Source: JBDHUJ01 sp039809105 (GTDB lineage: Bacteria > Patescibacteriota > Saccharimonadia > Saccharimonadales > UBA4665). Taken from it: 25,590 nt of DNA. The notes under the pieces were generated by a model. It saw nothing but the letters and a program-made list of their open reading frames with translations. It was not told the origin of the DNA and made no database searches. Location: the NCBI GenBank assembly GCA_039809105.1, contig JBDHUJ010000025.1, forward strand, positions 1 to 25,590. The letters run 5' to 3'. Both the position numbers and the translations under genes were made by a program. Shown here piece after piece: positions 1-5,510 of the stretch. Numbering within the stretch: position 1 is the first letter of the stretch; each line of letters starts with the position of its first letter.

Positions 1-113
1 CCGTAGTGGAAACATTCCGGGCACAAGGCGGGGAACTGCTCACGCAGCTCAGAAATACCCTGTGGCAGCGGGCCTGGTCTGAGAAGTTCGGGACAGCTAC
101 TTCGGTGGGGTGA
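1..113 (+). CDS. 3' end of an unrecognised protein (partial)
   Basis: One plus-strand frame is open from base 3 to a TGA at 111-113 and reads as the last 36 residues of a protein cut by the window edge, ending in WSEKFGTATSVG. Another frame is closed at once and the third closes at about base 80. The stop lies 14 bases before the convergent stop of the methyltransferase gene, a normal spacing for tail-to-tail genes. The fragment is too short to assign a family, and its coding status rests only on the open frame and the tight convergent layout. Confidence 0.45.
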   Translation, partial: VVETFRAQGGELLTQLRNTLWQRAWSEKFGTATSVG

Positions 114-127
114 GTGGGTACCTTTGT

Positions 128-736
128 TTAGAAATGGATGAGGCCGAGGTTGTGGGTGGTTCGGATGGTGGCTTTCGGCAGGAGCTCGTGGGTGGCCTTG
201 GCGGCGCCGGGGAGGGCTTCGCGGGCGTAATCGTCGATGATGATGGTGCCACCGGCTTGCATCCGAAGTAGTACGAGCTTGAGCGAGTCGCGGATGCTTT
301 CGTAGAAGTCGCCATCGAGGAACGCGAACGCAATCTTCTCTGGCACTTCCGCATCGGTTAGGTCTTTGAACCACCCCTTGTGCGTCAACGGTGGTCGCAA
401 CCCCGCTTTTTGAAACTGTTGCAGAAACAGTTTTTTGCTGACGTTCAGCTCGCCGGCCTGGAACTGTTCCCCTGCCCGGCTTTCATCTTCGCGAGTCTTT
501 GCCGGCAAACCTTCGAACGAATCGTAGACATGGAATTCTCTGTTGTCACCTCGCGCATCGAGCAACCGGCGGATGAACAGGCTAGTCGTGCCGATGTAGC
601 AGCCGAATTCTACGACGGCACCCTCTGTCCCCTGCTCCAACACTTTTTCGAGCTCGGTCAAAATAACCCGCACTTGGTCTTTGTTTACTTGGTTCGAAAT
701 AAGCGGGTATTTGGCAAGGAATTGCTCGGGGTTCAT
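128..736 (-). CDS. TylF/MycF-type SAM-dependent O-methyltransferase
   Basis: A 202-residue class I methyltransferase resembling the TylF/macrocin O-methyltransferase family, which methylates sugar hydroxyls using SAM and a metal. Visible motifs are the SAM loop EFGCYIGTTS (residues 43-52), the family signature VYDSFEGLP (70-78), the acidic LDGDFY (140-145) and IIIDDYA (165-171), whose Asp residues match the metal and substrate site. The start ATG has GGAG five bases upstream (GGAGcggccATG) and overlaps the upstream DUF1697 stop as ATGA, so the two are translationally coupled. It is the last gene of the umuDC-like operon, an unexpected place for a sugar or natural-product methyltransferase. 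The substrate cannot be told from sequence. Fold and family are fairly secure; any link to DNA damage is inference from position. Confidence 0.85.
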   Translation of the reverse strand: MNPEQFLAKYPLISNQVNKDQVRVILTELEKVLEQGTEGAVVEFGCYIGTTSLFIRRLLDARGDNREFHVYDSFEGLPAKTREDESRAGEQFQAGELNVSKKLFLQQFQKAGLRPPLTHKGWFKDLTDAEVPEKIAFAFLDGDFYESIRDSLKLVLLRMQAGGTIIIDDYAREALPGAAKATHELLPKATIRTTHNLGLIHF

Positions 737-1278
737 GGCCGCTCCAAAAGCGTGACGAGTTTGTGGAGAGTGTTCAGATTGCGGATGGTGATGTCTTGGT
801 ACAGTGGTGTGCTGTTCAGTCGGTTCAGGCGGCTTTTGGTGGCGTCTTTCTTTTCATACCGGTGAATGACCGCACCGGAAACGTACTTGGCGGTTTCTAT
901 GGCCGGGTTCAAAGGTATGGTTTCCAGGGTTGATTCCGCATCAATCGATGGCCACAGAAATAAGATGTAGCAGCGGATGGCCGGGTCGTCCCAGGCTTTT
1001 GGCACGGCCGTTTCGATGGTCTGTAGCTGTTCGGCGGTCTTTACGAGCACCCGTACCGGCAGCTTGAAGCTGCTCTCGATGGCTGTTTCAAGCTGCGACG
1101 CAAGTGTGTCTGTCTTCGTTTTGGGCGCGTCGAAAATGACATTGCCGGAGTTTATGTAGGTTTTGACGCTAGTGAATCCCTGTTTTTCGAAGCACACTTT
1201 TAACTCGGCCATGCTGATGATAGCTTTGCCGCCGACGTTGATGCCCCGCAAAAGCGCGATGTATGCCATACGGTGCAT
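733..1278 (-). CDS. DUF1697 family protein
   Basis: A 181-residue soluble protein with the DUF1697 N-terminal signature: YIALLRGINVGG (residues 6-17) and TYINSGNVIF (residues 40-49). The C-terminus RNLNTLHKLVTLLE also fits the family. Length matches the usual 170-185 residues. The biochemical function of DUF1697 is not known. The ATG at 1278 overlaps the umuC stop as TAATG; a second ATG at 1269 (MAYIALLRG) is equally possible and would match the usual family start better. The downstream overlap is the ATGA shared with the methyltransferase gene. The unbroken overlap on both sides places it in one transcript with umuC, so co-expression with the translesion polymerase is likely. Confidence 0.88.
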   Translation of the reverse strand: MHRMAYIALLRGINVGGKAIISMAELKVCFEKQGFTSVKTYINSGNVIFDAPKTKTDTLASQLETAIESSFKLPVRVLVKTAEQLQTIETAVPKAWDDPAIRCYILFLWPSIDAESTLETIPLNPAIETAKYVSGAVIHRYEKKDATKSRLNRLNSTPLYQDITIRNLNTLHKLVTLLERP

Positions 1279-2636
1279 TATACAGGCTTTACCTCTGGTA
1301 AATCACCCCAGGCGGAGGTATAGCGCGGGCTACTCATGCGTTTGCGAGGTTGCCAGCTATTGCTCAGGTCTTCGGCGGCGTAATGCACCGTGCCTTTCCC
1401 GTGTTTTCGGTTAAGCGTATCCAAAGCGGCCATACGCTGGCTGCTGCGTTCGCTTGCAGGTATATTTACGGTACCAAGCAAGTCGGTCTGTAGTCCGGTT
1501 TCGGGCACGAGGTCATAGAGTAGCACGTCGGCTTTGTGGTAGTCGAGGTGTGGGTTGTAGACGGTCTGCAGCATACGGACCAGTTGGCTGCACAGCGTGC
1601 CCGTATCTGCCGTAGGCGTGTACAATTTGACCGTTTCGGTTACGCGCTGGTAGCCGGGCTTGAGCCGGTTAGTCTGCAAAATGACCACTGCTTGCCGGGC
1701 CAGAAGCTTCTCGCGGCGTAGTGCTGCAGCCGCTCGGGCGGTCAGGCTGGCGATGGCCGCTTCTATGACGTAGAACTCGCGCGTATCTTCGCCGAACTGC
1801 CTGCCGCGCATGACCATCTGCTGCGGTTTGCGTTCGTACTGCAGCGGCAAGCAGTTTGTGCCGTTTAGCTCGTACACCATCTGGCGGCCGTGGATGCCCA
1901 TGAGTTGTTGGGCTCGCTTGGGGTTGGTCTGAGCTAAATCCAGCGCGGTGTGGATGCCTTCGGCCTTGAGTTTCGGCGTGAGCCGCCACCCGATTCCCCA
2001 CAAGTCCTGCACCGGTGTCCCGCTCAGAGCTTTCAGATATTCGTCATTCTGAGCAGTAGCGAAGAATCTGGTTTGTATTTGGGTAGATTCTTCGCTACTG
2101 CTCAGAATGACGCGGGAGGTGTTCGTCTGAGGTGCCAAGGCAAAGGCGCCGCCGGTTTCGGGGTGTTTTTTGGCCCAGTGGTTGGCAAGTTTGCACAGCG
2201 TCTTGCTGGGCGCGATGCCGACACTGACCGGTACGCCAATGTTTTTGAGGATGCTGCCGCGTACCGCCCCGCCCCATGCTTCGTAATCAGTGATGTCTAA
2301 TTCGGACAAGTCTAAGAATGATTCATCAACGCTGTAAACTTCGATATTCGGCGTGACGGATGTCAATATATTCACGATACGCTCGCTGATATCGCCATAC
2401 AGTTCGAAGTTGGCACTAAAGGTCACGACCTTGTGCTGCTTCCAGACATCACGCCATTTGAATAAGGGCGCTCCCATGGGGATGCCGAGGTCTTTGGCTT
2501 CTTGGCTGCGTGACACAGCGCAGCCGTCATTACTACTCAGAACGACGACCGGCCGACCCTCTAGCTCTGGGCGAAACAGGCGCTCGCAGCTGACGAAGAA
2601 GTTATTGCAATCGATTAGTGCGTATGTAGATTTCAT
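1278..2636 (-). CDS. umuC: Y-family translesion DNA polymerase, UmuC subunit
   Basis: A 452-residue Y-family polymerase of the UmuC type, which copies across damaged DNA when activated by processed UmuD. The first catalytic motif is ALIDCNNFF (residues 6-14, with Asp9), the second is YSVDESFLDL (101-110, Asp104 and Glu105). SVGIAPSKTLCKLAN (138-152) and DLWGIGWRL (211-219, helix-hairpin-helix) complete the palm/thumb pattern. The C-terminus holds a UmuC-type little-finger region. Residues about 174-198 are an in-frame insertion encoded by a palindromic element, between the palm and the helix-hairpin-helix. No clear Shine-Dalgarno sequence precedes the ATG; CATAAC five bases upstream might be a weak -10 box. 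A UmuD-like gene lies 149 bases upstream on the same strand, across a word-repeat array, so it may be read both from that transcript and from its own start. Confidence 0.95.
   Translation of the reverse strand: MKSTYALIDCNNFFVSCERLFRPELEGRPVVVLSSNDGCAVSRSQEAKDLGIPMGAPLFKWRDVWKQHKVVTFSANFELYGDISERIVNILTSVTPNIEVYSVDESFLDLSELDITDYEAWGGAVRGSILKNIGVPVSVGIAPSKTLCKLANHWAKKHPETGGAFALAPQTNTSRVILSSSEESTQIQTRFFATAQNDEYLKALSGTPVQDLWGIGWRLTPKLKAEGIHTALDLAQTNPKRAQQLMGIHGRQMVYELNGTNCLPLQYERKPQQMVMRGRQFGEDTREFYVIEAAIASLTARAAAALRREKLLARQAVVILQTNRLKPGYQRVTETVKLYTPTADTGTLCSQLVRMLQTVYNPHLDYHKADVLLYDLVPETGLQTDLLGTVNIPASERSSQRMAALDTLNRKHGKGTVHYAAEDLSNSWQPRKRMSSPRYTSAWGDLPEVKPV
2042..2112 (-). repeat. Palindromic element inserted in frame in umuC
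   Basis: Bases 2042-2069 and 2085-2112 are perfect 28-base inverted copies around a 15-base loop, with ends CGTCATTCTGAGCAGTAGCG. In the umuC frame it is translated without stops as VILSSSEES, then a loop, then RFFATAQND. UmuC proteins normally run directly from the palm domain into the segment that here begins EYLKALSGTPVQDLWGIG, so this looks like an added segment in a linker. A diverged element with the same ends lies in gltX. The pattern resembles Rickettsia palindromic elements, which also insert in frame in protein genes. Confidence 0.9.
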
Positions 2637-2656
2637 AATGCGTTATGCTTTGTGAT

Positions 2657-2787
2657 TTAATTTTCAAGTCGCAATTTTCAATTTTCACTCAATTTTCAAA
2701 GAACCAATTTTCAAACGTTCCATAACCGCAGTCCTATTTGAAAATTGAAGCATTGATTCTTGAATGGAAATTGGAAATTGAAAATTA
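2657..2787. repeat. Inverted word-repeat array, word CAATTTTCAA
   Basis: This AT-rich spacer between the umuD-like stop and the umuC start has four or five close copies of AATTTTCAA in its left half (2658-2715) and the complement TTGAAAATTG in its right half (2737-2787). The two halves can fold into a long imperfect hairpin. The right arm begins at the umuD-like stop codon, so in the minus-strand mRNA the hairpin forms directly after that stop. It may attenuate or end transcription between umuD and umuC. The function is inferred. Confidence 0.75.
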
Positions 2788-3162
2788 TTGTTCTCGGGGG
2801 TGGACGATGGCGGTGATGGTGCCCCAGATGTTTTGTCTCTGAATTTCAAGTTCGGCGCGCTGGAAGCGGCTCAGGGCGAACTCGCCGCCTTCTTGCCACC
2901 AGACTACGAGGTCCTGGCCGTCGCGAGGGCTGAGCGCGCGGTCTACCAGCGCCAGGTCGCCGTCGAACACGCCGTAGCGGTACCAGCTATGCCCGCGAAT
3001 GCGGAAAAAGTAGGTGCTGTTCGGGTGGCGGATGAGCAGCCTGTCTAAACTGAGAGGACTGCCCTGCCGGTCGGCCGCTGGGTTCGGAAACCCGGCGTGG
3101 ACGCCGACCGCGGTGCCCTCTGCGCGCGCGGCTTCGGCTTCACGCATATCTAACGGTTCCAT
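2785..3162 (-). CDS. umuD: UmuD-like S24 family protein lacking the catalytic lysine
   Basis: A 125-residue UmuD/LexA-type protein. E. coli UmuD cleaves itself between Cys24 and Gly25 and the product activates UmuC. Here the cleavage region reads VHAGFPNPAAD (an Ala-Gly site), followed by LLIRHPNSTYFFRIRGHSW and GVFDGDLALVDRA, collinear with UmuD. The nucleophile Ser is present in GHSW, but the general-base Lys97 of UmuD (in EFTVKK) is replaced: this protein has EFALSR, so a Ser stands at that place and an Arg follows. It may cleave poorly or not at all, or use another residue. The ATG at 3162 has GGAG at a spacing of 7 and overlaps the upstream small gene by 13 bases; an ATG at 3147 is the alternative. 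The DNA-binding domain of LexA is absent, so it is not a repressor. Confidence 0.85.
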   Translation of the reverse strand: MEPLDMREAEAARAEGTAVGVHAGFPNPAADRQGSPLSLDRLLIRHPNSTYFFRIRGHSWYRYGVFDGDLALVDRALSPRDGQDLVVWWQEGGEFALSRFQRAELEIQRQNIWGTITAIVHPREQ

Positions 3163-3359
3163 GCCAGGTCTCCGTACCAGCGCGGTTCCGAGCTGTTTTC
3201 GCGGAATGGGTCGGTTGTGATGCCGATTTGCGTCCGGGTTGGCCTGTCGGCTCCGCTGGGCCTATCGGTCAGGTCGAACGGCGTGTGGAGTGCCGTGGCT
3301 TTCGCTCCCGGAAAATACCTTTGGATTTGCCGTATATCTTCACTGAGGTAAGTCTTCAT
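3150..3359 (-). CDS. Small unknown protein, 69 aa, in the umuDC-like operon
   Basis: A 69-residue protein starting MKTYLSEDIRQIQRYFPGAK; no family recognised. The N-terminal half looks helical and the C-terminal half is polar and rich in Arg, Asp and Thr, ending EPRWYGDLAWNR. There is no signal peptide or membrane segment. The start at 3359 is chosen because AAGGAG lies seven bases upstream and the ATG overlaps the preceding stop as TAATG; the frame stays open further upstream but those codons lie inside the preceding gene. It overlaps the umuD-like start by 13 bases. Tight coupling on both sides makes it a real gene of this operon. A small regulator or accessory of the polymerase is possible but not shown. 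Confidence 0.75.
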   Translation of the reverse strand: MKTYLSEDIRQIQRYFPGAKATALHTPFDLTDRPSGADRPTRTQIGITTDPFRENSSEPRWYGDLAWNR

Positions 3360-3610
3360 TAGAATGCTCCTTTCGTGGCCAGTAGTGTCCAGTTGCCGTG
3401 GTCTTCGCGCAGGCGCCAAACGCGGCCGTCTGCCCCGCTCATGTCGAACAGCCGTATGGCCTCGGCGCCCTTTTGTACCAGGTAGCGCAAGCCGCTCGCG
3501 AAGCTTACGGCTTCGCCATCGAACTCGATTTCGCGCGGAAAGGTTTTCATTTCGGGGCCGGTAAAGTAGTAGCTGTTTACGTTTACAGGTGTGTTGATAA
3601 CGTTGGTCAT
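3359..3610 (-). CDS. Small unknown protein, 83 aa, first gene of the umuDC-like operon
   Basis: An 83-residue soluble protein, MTNVINTPVNVNSYYFTGPE onwards, with alternating polar and hydrophobic residues that suggest a small beta-rich domain (for example IEFDGEAVSFASGLRYLVQ and VWRLREDHGNWTLLATKG). No family recognised. The start is well supported by AGGAGG seven bases before the ATG at 3610. It seems to be the leading gene of the six-gene transcript that continues through the 69-residue protein, UmuD-like, UmuC, DUF1697 and the methyltransferase. TATTTATC about 35 bases upstream of the ATG could be its -10 region. No canonical LexA operator was found upstream, so damage induction cannot be claimed. 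Confidence 0.78.
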   Translation of the reverse strand: MTNVINTPVNVNSYYFTGPEMKTFPREIEFDGEAVSFASGLRYLVQKGAEAIRLFDMSGADGRVWRLREDHGNWTLLATKGAF

Positions 3611-4059
3611 AGAGATTCCTCCTACAGTTGAGATAAATAAAAGAGTCCGTGTGCTCGTTTTGAGACCGGGAACGGAGGTGAAGAGAGATTCCTATAGTAA
3701 CGATTGGCCGTTCACCGTTCGTGACTTTGCTAAGAAATCTATTTGTAGGAGGCGCACAGGGACCGAAGTATGATTGCCGAAAGTGTATGTAAGTCTGCGA
3801 GGTAAAAGAGGCTGTCTCTTTGGGGAGAAAAACCGCCAGTCCTCACATGGCTATTCTCTACTATACGCTTCGCCAAGGTGCTTATGCAACGTGATTTTTG
3901 CCACATTTCCCGCCCTGCCTGCAGCTCGATTTCGCTTGATGCTCAGGTAAAGTACGAGTGGAAATGTTACGAATATCACAAAAATGTATTGTGATTTTTC
4001 GCACACGGGCGTATGCTTATGGATGAACACACCCTGACAGGGGTAGACCATTTACTTTT

Positions 4060-4087
4060 TTGACAAAATATGCTAAAAATATAGGGT
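4060..4087 (+). promoter_or_regulatory. Candidate sigma70-type promoter
   Basis: TTGACA at 4060-4065 is a perfect -35 box. TAGGGT at 4082-4087 follows after 16 bases; TATAGG at 4080-4085 with 14 bases is the alternative. The -10 match is only moderate. It points right, towards the stem-loop region and the doubtful small ORF at 4369. Confidence 0.45.
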
Positions 4088-4260
4088 AACAAAGGCCGCT
4101 GGCACGGTAGCGCACTCACCCATTCCTAGGGGTGTACGCACACGCCGCTGCGCCAGGAGTTTTTGTTGAGTCCGTTCCCTCGCCGCGTTGGCGAGGCACG
4201 TCGATTCCACTAACTCTGCACGTTACTACAACTAGTTCATACAATTTGGTTTTCGCTTTC

Positions 4261-4314
4261 AAAACTTTTGCGTCGGATTCACGACATTTGTCATGCATCG
4301 GCCGCAAAAGTTTT
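4261..4314. other. 12-bp perfect stem-loop with 30-base loop
   Basis: AAAACTTTTGCG at 4261-4272 is exactly complementary to CGCAAAAGTTTT at 4303-4314. Within the loop, GACATTTGTC forms a smaller palindrome. There is no T-run after it, so it is not a simple terminator. It lies between a plus-strand promoter and a ribosome-site-like AAGGGGG, which would fit a regulatory leader. Confidence 0.6.
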
Positions 4315-4368
4315 CAATGGCGAAATCTCTTGCACTCATATCCCAACGACCCCAAGGGGGACGAAGCA

Positions 4369-4635
4369 GTGGTAACGAATGTGTGGCTGAAGGTCCGGAG
4401 ATGCGACGAGCAAATCGACGCGACCTGGCTGGAGGATGGTTCTCTGAGGAGTCAGATTATGTCTTCTCGTGAGGCATACCTCCTCGCGGACGAGGCGACG
4501 GGCACAGTTAGCTGGCACGAATCGCCCTACATCCGAGCGTTCCTCGGATGGCACCCGCCGTCTGAGTCTATCCGAAAGGAAAAAACTATGAAGTTCGCAC
4601 AGATTGCAGCAACGGTTGGGGATTTTTCGTTTTAG
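4369..4635 (+). CDS. Doubtful small unknown protein, 88 aa
   Basis: An open frame of 88 residues if started at GTG 4369, which has AAGGGGG eight bases upstream. The translation (VTNVWLKVRRCDEQIDATWL onwards) has a plausible soluble composition but no recognised family. The frame stays open upstream to 4132 without a good ribosome site. The last 15 codons also carry their own start signal, AAAGGA before ATG 4588, giving MKFAQIAATVGDFSF; that mini-ORF may be the real translated unit. The stop overlaps the response-regulator stop tail to tail by three bases. A promoter at 4060 points at it, but codon evidence is weak and a non-coding RNA is equally possible. Confidence 0.35.
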   Translation: MVTNVWLKVRRCDEQIDATWLEDGSLRSQIMSSREAYLLADEATGTVSWHESPYIRAFLGWHPPSESIRKEKTMKFAQIAATVGDFSF

Positions 4636-5033
4636 GCGAGACGGGAGAGGAAGTCGACGAGTTCGTGCGGGGTTATTTCGGCTTTTACGAGGTAGCCGTC
4701 GGCGTGGCTTTCGATGTCGGCTTTGACGTCGTCGCGCTGTTCGAGGTTGGTGGTTATGATGATTTTGGCGTGGAGGCCGGGGGTTTTGCCGGGGTCGCGG
4801 AGGGTGCGGAGGATTTCGATGCCGGTGAGGTTCGGGACCATGAGGTCGAGCAGGATTATGTCATACGTGTCGGTCTGGGCGGCGGCCAAACCCTTTTCGC
4901 CGTCGAGTTCGACATCGACGCTGTAGCCGGCTTTGGTGAGGGCGCGGGCGTAGAGCTCGGAGATGAAGTGCTCATCTTCGATGCAGAGAATCCGTTTCCC
5001 TGCCGGTACTGATTTGGTTTCATCTGGTTGCAT
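4632..5033 (-). CDS. Single-domain response regulator (CheY-like receiver)
   Basis: A 133-residue receiver domain with no output domain. It receives a phosphoryl group from a histidine kinase. Visible key residues: the acidic pair in ILCIEDE (Glu19, Asp20), phospho-acceptor Asp63 in IILLDLMVP, Thr in IIITTNL (94-95) and the conserved Lys117 in YLVKAE. The start at 5033 (MQPDETKSVP) is preferred because TATAAT, TG-extended (TGTTATAAT), lies six bases upstream, a leaderless arrangement seen elsewhere in the window. The frame stays open upstream to 5186, but that stretch is the translation of a repeat element. The histidine kinase on the same strand ends 447 bases upstream and is the likely partner. 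With no output domain it must act through protein contacts or serve as a phosphate shuttle. Confidence 0.9.
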   Translation of the reverse strand: MQPDETKSVPAGKRILCIEDEHFISELYARALTKAGYSVDVELDGEKGLAAAQTDTYDIILLDLMVPNLTGIEILRTLRDPGKTPGLHAKIIITTNLEQRDDVKADIESHADGYLVKAEITPHELVDFLSRLA

Positions 5034-5048
5034 GGGTTTATTATAACA
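5034..5048 (-). promoter_or_regulatory. TG-extended -10 box, leaderless start of the response regulator
   Basis: On the minus strand CTGTTATAAT is followed by six bases (AAACCC) and the ATG at 5033. TATAAT is perfect and TG is one base upstream of it. The start of transcription would fall at or next to the start codon. Confidence 0.65.
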
Positions 5049-5070
5049 GGTATCGGTTTGGGTGTTTGTC

Positions 5071-5160
5071 ATCCCAGCTTCCGCTGGGCTGACGAGCCTA
5101 GGGTACGCCCGGACAGTTCTTGGCTGTATCCGGGACTGCATGTCCGTGCACGGGGATGAG
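5071..5160. repeat. REP-like composite palindrome with TCATCCC/GGGATGA ends
   Basis: The element begins GTCATCCCAGC and ends CACGGGGATGA, inverted at the tips. Inside are nested hairpins: CCCAGC-ttcc-GCTGGG, CCCGGACAG...CTG..CCGGG, and CCGTGCACGG. On the minus strand it reads PAEAGMT, the type of peptide often seen when REP-like repeats are translated by gene finders. It lies just upstream of the response-regulator promoter and within a 447-base gene-free stretch (5034-5480) filled by repeats. Confidence 0.65.
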
Positions 5161-5227
5161 TGAGAAGTCGGCGGACGATTCAACATTGAGTATGACTTCC
5201 AACGTAGGCGTCTTCTAGTCTGACCAG

Positions 5228-5440
5228 GGAAACCCTGAAGGGTTTCCCTACGCTCGGTAGCCGCTATGCTAACACAGCGGCTAGCCGGGCTACCTTTCCG
5301 GACTGCAGACCGGGAGTCAGAGACAGGCTCGCTAGTCGCGAGCCGCAGTGCTTTTGGTCTGAGGGGGTTTCTGGACTTTCGGTCTGAAGGACGGAAAAGT
5401 AGGTCGCCACGGCGACCGTAGAAAAACCCTTTAGGGTTTG
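5228..5440. repeat. Two diverged copies of one element in inverted orientation
   Basis: Copy A (5230 to about 5322, plus) and copy B (5439 to about 5362, minus) share AAACCCT-AAGGGTTT, TCTACG or CCTACG, then CTAC-TTTCCG, CAGACCG and AGTC in the same order. Copy A has an extra hairpin (CCGCT...AGCGG) that B lacks. Each begins with a small hairpin (AAACCC/GGGTTT). Further hairpins are GGCTCGC/GCGAGCC (5326-5344) and GGTCGCC/GGCGACC (5402-5417). The whole could fold as one large cruciform or hairpin RNA. No known RNA family was recognised, and no ORF spans it. Confidence 0.6.
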
Positions 5441-5460
5441 TCTGTAATCATGCGTGGTTT

Positions 5461-5510
5461 AACCACTCTTTGTATCGTGATTAATCACGATACAAAGAGT
5501 GGTTTTTTAT
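5461..5510 (+). terminator. 22-bp perfect palindrome with T-run on the plus strand
   Basis: Bases 5461-5482 and 5483-5504 are exact reverse complements (AACCACTCTTTG... and ...CAAAGAGTGGTT), followed on the plus strand by TTTTTT to 5508. The histidine kinase stop codon (minus strand, 5481-5483) sits at the centre of the palindrome, so the last seven residues of the kinase (NHSLYRD) are encoded by one arm. The T-run faces plus-strand transcripts coming from the repeat region, not the kinase mRNA. Confidence 0.7.

Larger units (their letters stand above)
3611..4368. other. 758-base region without a convincing gene
   Basis: The left part (3611-3850) should hold the promoter of the minus-strand umuDC-like operon. 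A plus-strand AGGAGG near 3750 precedes only an 11-codon frame. At 3972-3997 ATCACA and TGTGAT form a short hairpin followed by T residues. A 66-codon minus-strand frame (3851-4051) has a hydrophobic stretch but no ribosome site. From 4060 rightwards there is a plus-strand promoter, a GC hairpin (CCTCGCC...GGCGAGG near 4180-4198) and the large stem-loop at 4261-4314. The right half may encode a structured RNA or a long leader; no known RNA family was recognised. Confidence 0.5.

Noticed and set aside
3611..3850. LexA/SOS operator upstream of the umuDC-like operon
   Set aside because: GTTC and GAAC words occur but not as a properly spaced dyad matching a known LexA box, so no operator is claimed.
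3851..4051. 66-residue minus-strand ORF with a hydrophobic stretch
   Set aside because: No ribosome site or clear promoter, AT-rich composition, and it crosses a short hairpin with T-run. Not supported as a gene.
5034..5186. 51-residue N-terminal extension of the response regulator
   Set aside because: These codons translate a REP-like repeat, and a perfect extended -10 box lies between them and the ATG at 5033.
5187..5460. RNase P RNA or tmRNA in the hairpin-rich region
   Set aside because: A GAAAGTCC block recalls RNase P RNA, but the other conserved blocks are absent and the region resolves into two inverted copies of one element. No tRNA-like end is seen for tmRNA.
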